Shown: positions 24,901 through 30,900 of the stretch, in pieces
How positions within the stretch are numbered: position 1 is the first letter of the stretch
How the letters are laid out: the number at the start of each line of letters is the position of its first letter
Source of the DNA: Pomphorhynchus laevis
Lineage: Eukaryota > Acanthocephala > Palaeacanthocephala > Echinorhynchida > Pomphorhynchidae
DNA length: 64,000 nt
Direction of reading: 5' to 3'
NCBI GenBank assembly: GCA_012934845.2
Contig: WNNJ02003776.1
Coordinates: 124,001-188,000 of the forward strand
Made by a program: the position numbers and the translations under genes
Notes under the pieces: generated by a model
The model's input: the letters and a program-made list of their open reading frames with translations, nothing else
Told to the model about the DNA's origin: nothing
The model's database searches: none

Positions 24901-27900
24901 TTGCGAATTAAAGACGGAGATAAATGCATTGCTTACAATCACATATTTAAACTATTTGAACTATTTTGAACGAATACAAAATAGAGGCTACATAGATAAA
25001 GTATTCTCGCTGCGTTTTTTAATTGATTAAAGTTCGAATTTCGCCAGCCGACCGTCATTGCTTTTCTTGACTTCGAAGAAGCGTCTATAGTATACATCGT
25101 GCAGTGATGTTGCGTCTATTGCTAAATTCCTTTTTTCTACACAGATATGCGAAATAATTGAGGCACTCTGTCAACAAACTAAATCGATTGGAAGCGAGAA
25201 TAGTCATGTGGGAAATCCCTTTTTGGCTTACTCAATAGTTATACAAAGTATAGTTTTGTCTCCAGAATTGTTTAATCTCACAATCAATGAATTACTCAGA
25301 GAATGTTTAGACGAGCAACCAGAAGAAATCCGAATTTACCCCAACAATTGTTTACTCACTGATCTCATATGTGCTGACGATGTCGCTCTTTTAGTGGAAA
25401 CTGCAGCTGATTTACAATTTACGATTACTAGAATTCATACTGCTTCAGCAAAATATGGTCAAATTGTAAACGTTTCGAAATGCAAAATAATGTCGTTCTG
25501 TCATTATCTTTTTGATATAAAATTAAACGAACAGTTGCTTGAACATGTGCACGCGTTTAAATACCTGGAAATTATAAATCAGAAACTATAAATGTTAACA
25601 AAATTATATACACATTCATTCAAATCACCTATTTAAAAGCACTTCTGCTTCCATTTTGAGACTATATTTTTAGTCTCGAGAAAACTTGAGATTAGCTATA
25701 TGCCAACTAAAAATGAACCCAGTAGAGTTTAGATGAAGTTATACAAAGTTTCTTTAATGAAGAAACTGCAATGTCATAAAAGGGAATCATACATTATTTC
25801 TCAACACAAATCCACAGCAACTAAAAAATAAATTTTATTTGAACTATTTGAACTATTTTGAACGAATACATCTTTTATTTATTAGTCAATTCATAAGAAT
25901 TGATTTTTATTTTTAATTTGTATTCTAAATTTTAGTGTTATATAAATATATATTATATAAAATCTTATTTAATTTTTTTATTTATTATTTATAATAATTT
26001 AACTTTTTTAAATTTATTTATAGTATACGCAGACTACGTTAGCTGATCTCATTATTTTGTTAATTTGTAATTCTTATTTTTTCATTTTTTGTGATCCAAA
26101 TAATTTCTATTAATTAATATTTTTGTCTTCAGGATGTGGAACTGCAAACAGCGAAATTTCCTTTATTTCCTTTGCATAACCGTTACTTTGACAAAATTAA
26201 GACGTATTCACTACTTTCAAAGCATCAATTTTCAGAAGCACTTTCACAGGTAAATAAATAATTTCACTTGATGATACAGTTTCAATCTTGAAATATTTTC
26301 AATTAGAGTCAATCAATAAATCTCAAGCGTCTATTATTAATTTCGATTTTTTATAAAAGATTATTTTATTAATATTCTCAATTTCAAGTTATTGCCTGAC
26401 ACTTTTTCGATACCTTATTACATTAATTCGACAAAACTTCTTCACTCTGTGCCACAAACCATAATTTTAATTGTTAACGTAAAATTGCAATATTCTAATG
26501 ATCAAAAATAATGAGTTGAAAATTTGTTGCACATATTTTATTTGTATGTGCATTCTAAATTTTATTTCAACGTTTTTGAAATATCTACATTCTTTAATGT
26601 GAAGGTAATATTTATAATGCATTTATAAATATTTGTCTTTTTTAATGTTATTGAATAATATTTTTACTTTATCATCATAATCGAAATGGCAAGACTCCCC
26701 AGAGGTAGAAAATTTATTATATTTTTGATTCCAGTTTGGAATCATCAGAAATCTGAAACAGGTAAAATGTTGAGGATATAAAAAGATATACAAATTAACT
26801 GCCTTAATTGCGTTCTCTTTGATATATGACAAACTGGTAGGTTTTTAAAAACCAGAGTAAAAGAGCATCGCTCAGCCCTACGCACTACTGCCTACTCAGC
26901 TGTGGCTCAGCATGCCTTAAGTACAGGACACAATATTGATTTTGATAATGTTGAAGTCATCTATTCTGTCTAAAGAAAATTTGAAAGGCGAATATGCGAG
27001 TCACTCTGAATTGAAGAATTGAAGCCGGGCTTAAATGAGAATGAGGGCTACCATTTAATTCTAAATCGTGATTGAGCATCCTTTTTTGTAAAGTTTGCTA
27101 ATACAGTCGTAGACCTGGCAGCACAACGTGAGGACCACCTAACGTGTATCTTTGTTTTTTTTCTTTTCTTTTTATATCCTTAGCATTTTACCTGTTTCAG
27201 ATTTCTGATAATGATTCCAAACTGGAATCGAAAATTCAATAAATTTTCTACCTCATGCGGGGCGTCTTGCCATTTCAATTTTGATGATTTAACAGTGACC
27301 CCGAGCACCTTCCGTTTCAATAATATTTTTACACTTGTTGGATCCAATTAGGCAAGACAATTGCTTTTGAATCAAAGAACTTACAGCTAGATATTTTACT
27401 ATTCATTTTTACTATTCTTACCTGATCACATTGTCATATTGATATACTTTTCATACATTGTAGCCTGCTTTGGATACTTATCAAAGAGCAAAAATCCTGG
27501 CTATTCAAGGTATTGCTTGTTTGGTAATTAAAACACTACTATTCGTTTTAACTAATAGGATCTTACAGTCAAGCTGCAGCATTACTGGAATCTTCGGAAT
27601 ACAACGCTACATGGGTTTGAACTATTTAAATTTTTTTTGTAATTATATTTAAACGTTTTGAATATAAAAATTAAAATATTATTAATTATCAATATATAAT
27701 AATTAATAATTTGTGTATATGTTATTGTAAGTAATCTATTTAAATGTATCTATATAAATTGCATAATGTCAAATATAAAATTAATCTAGACTAATAGAAT
27801 TATGACCTTATATAAAACGATCCCGGTTTTGCAACTTTTTCGCTTTGATCGTCTTTGTTTAGCAATTTATTCTGATTTTATTTTGACTTTCTTATAATGA

Positions 27901-30900
27901 AAAATAATATTGTTTAAATATTAATAGTATTTAATAACTAATATTTTATTATTAATAATTTATATATTATTAATAGAATAATATTATTTTGATTTATTTA
28001 AGTTGTTACTGAAAAATGGTTTAACAGCAATCACAACAGATTTTCACTCTGTGCAAACATTCGGTTGATGTATTAAAACAACTGATTATATGTTGGCTCA
28101 AATTAAATGAAAAAAATTATCTAATAAAGTTAATGTGCAACGTCTAATTTATTTTTCTATTTTGTGAATTTGATTTTTTGTTGTTGAATTAACGGATGTT
28201 AAATTTGATAATAAATACTAAACCCATAATCTTCTTCCCTTTCAAATATATAGTTATTACATGAACGAAGAAGCAGAAAACATTTCTGCTTCTTCGTTCC
28301 TGTAATATCTATATAGTTAAATTTGAATATAACAGCAGTTTGACATCGACAATTTATTTTAGGCCATTGTGATATGTGATCTCTATTTAAAAGTAAATGA
28401 TCTCAATTCTATCAAACAATATTTGAATTCTGTTGAAAAAATTGGCGATGATCAACTATCAGCCAAGCTTAGTCGATACTTGATTCGTCATAACTTGATA
28501 CGCCATGACGAACATTTGCTCAGCAAATTAAAGGCTCTTGTTCAATTGCCAACGTTAAATGAATTGTGTGATGGATTGACAATTGATGAAGTTTATATGA
28601 CATTAAGATTATCAACCATCACATTAGATCGTAAACATAAGAAGAAACGAAAGAACAAACCCGCGAAGGATATCGGCAAGCCATTAGACCTTGAACGATG
28701 GATTCCTATGAAAGAGCGTTCTTATTACAAAAGTTTTAGGCGCAGAATTAAACAGCAGACAACTGCGAAGAAAACAATGCAGGGTGGTGTAATATCGGAA
28801 GCGGGAGTCGAATGGTAACTTTTAATTTTTTAGATATTTATTTTTCTGAATTTAAATTTTTTATTTAAACTTTAATGTTTATGTAAATATTTTAAACATC
28901 TGTATAATTTCTATTCGCTTATTAACATAAATTATTTTAAATTCTCTTCTGTTTTAAGCGAATTGTAATTCTCTTGTATTTAGAAATTATCCTAAAAACT
29001 AGATTGATAATAATTAAATACCAATTATCCATAACTATTTATTAATAAATTTATAATTCTTAGCTTTTGATTTTAAAGTGTACACGTATATTATACACAT
29101 TTACACTATGTGTTTAGGTAAATTCTTGTAGTCTTTGATCAACTTTTTATAATTAATATGTTTATTTTATGATATTATCTTATCGTTTTATCATCAAACA
29201 ATATGACATTATCTTATCATCTTATCATCGAATAATATGATATTATCTTATATCTTATCATTTATTTTATGATATTAAATAATCATGAATTTAATCGTAT
29301 CAATTAATCGTCACATTTAATCATCAATGTGATTACGTCATTAAACAATCACTTAAGTTATTACATGTTTGTCAGTAATCAATATGTTATTAATCCTAAT
29401 GATCACATAAACTACATTCTCATGTAGTTTATGTAGTTAGGTTGACTACATTCTCATGATTAAATCGGTATTAAATTTATTTAATCACGGACGAATTTCG
29501 AGAAGTTGACTTCTGTAAATAAACTTATAAAATTTTCAAATTATTTTAAATTACAGAAATGTACAGGCAAGTATTTTCACAAATGAACATTTTTTGAATT
29601 TTTCTAAATTTGTGTTCAAACAACAATTGTATTGTAATAGAATTGTTAGTTTAATACGAAATAGAAAAGGAGAGGCAAATATTTTTACAAATGGGCATTT
29701 TTGATTCTTCATGAAATAAACTAAATATTATAAATTGATTTTTTTAAGAAAACCTAAATTACAAATAATAAATTATGTCCAAGTCTTGACGGTCGCTCGT
29801 CCCCTCAATTGTTTCCAGAACGCAACTAGCGTTGCCGCGTTGGATGGCAACGCTCAACCTCTGCAGCAGGAAATTCGTAGACCGCCGCTCTCCATTCACT
29901 GCTGATATTCGACGACCTATTTCGTGCATTGAGCTTTCCGCCTCTTCGCCCAACGCACCAAGCGTTTCCACGGCGATCGGCACAAAATTGTAGATCGGCG
30001 TCAGACAGACGTATTTGCTGAGTTTCCTGGCCTCTGATCTATGGGCTACGCTCCAGGTGTGGTCACAACTGTATTTAGATTACTCGGCGCCAGGGTGTCC
30101 GGGCAGATGAAATCCCAAGCCAAACACTTGTCACTCGAACATAGAGTCAGATAAATTCCACCAGAGCGCCTATCGTCATGTTGCGCCAGTGATTTCGGCT
30201 CCAGACGCGACAGATCTCTGCCGACATCAGTGCACGCTTGATGAAACCGTTGACTGCGCTATGGCGTGACAGTCTGCCGACGGACGTGCGGCAGCTGAGC
30301 CCATGTCGTCCACTGGCGTCTACATCCGCTTCGCAGACACATACATGTAGCAGTCAGATTGGGGCACCGAGGCGCTGGGCAATGGCGATGCGGAGTGACG
30401 AGTTGTCGAGTCTCGTGCCGATCGACAAGCAGGGACATGCGTGAAGGAAGGGTCCGGAATGATGTGCAGTAGCCACAATTAGACTCGCTTTGCTTGCTTG
30501 GTCAGGTGCAGCTCACAACACTTTCGATTCCTGGATAATAACCAGCGGCGTATCATAGACCTGTGCTGTAGCGAAGGACGATTGGACTGACATGAACTCC
30601 ACTCGAGACTGACATTCGGTCAATGCGGTAGTGTATTTCAGTTCGCTGATACCGCAGTAGTCATTTAGACGCTCTGACATGATCCGAATTATGAGTGTTT
30701 GCGACCCGGCGATCGATGATAGGAAGATCGGTAGAGCAATGTCTGTCGCTCTTCTTATGCCGAGTCCGCCGTTAGCAACCGGCAGTGATGTCTGGTCCCA
30801 TGCCCCATCAAACATTGCAATATTAAGGATAGACTGGAACGAGCATCGGATTACACTGTCGTATTCGAGCAACAGCTGCTTTATGTATAATGGAGCGAGG

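Noticed and set aside
26623-26832. 69-codon frame on the - strand
   Set aside because: Runs across a PLE inverted repeat; its mirror at 27.2 kb shows it is terminal-repeat sequence, not a gene.
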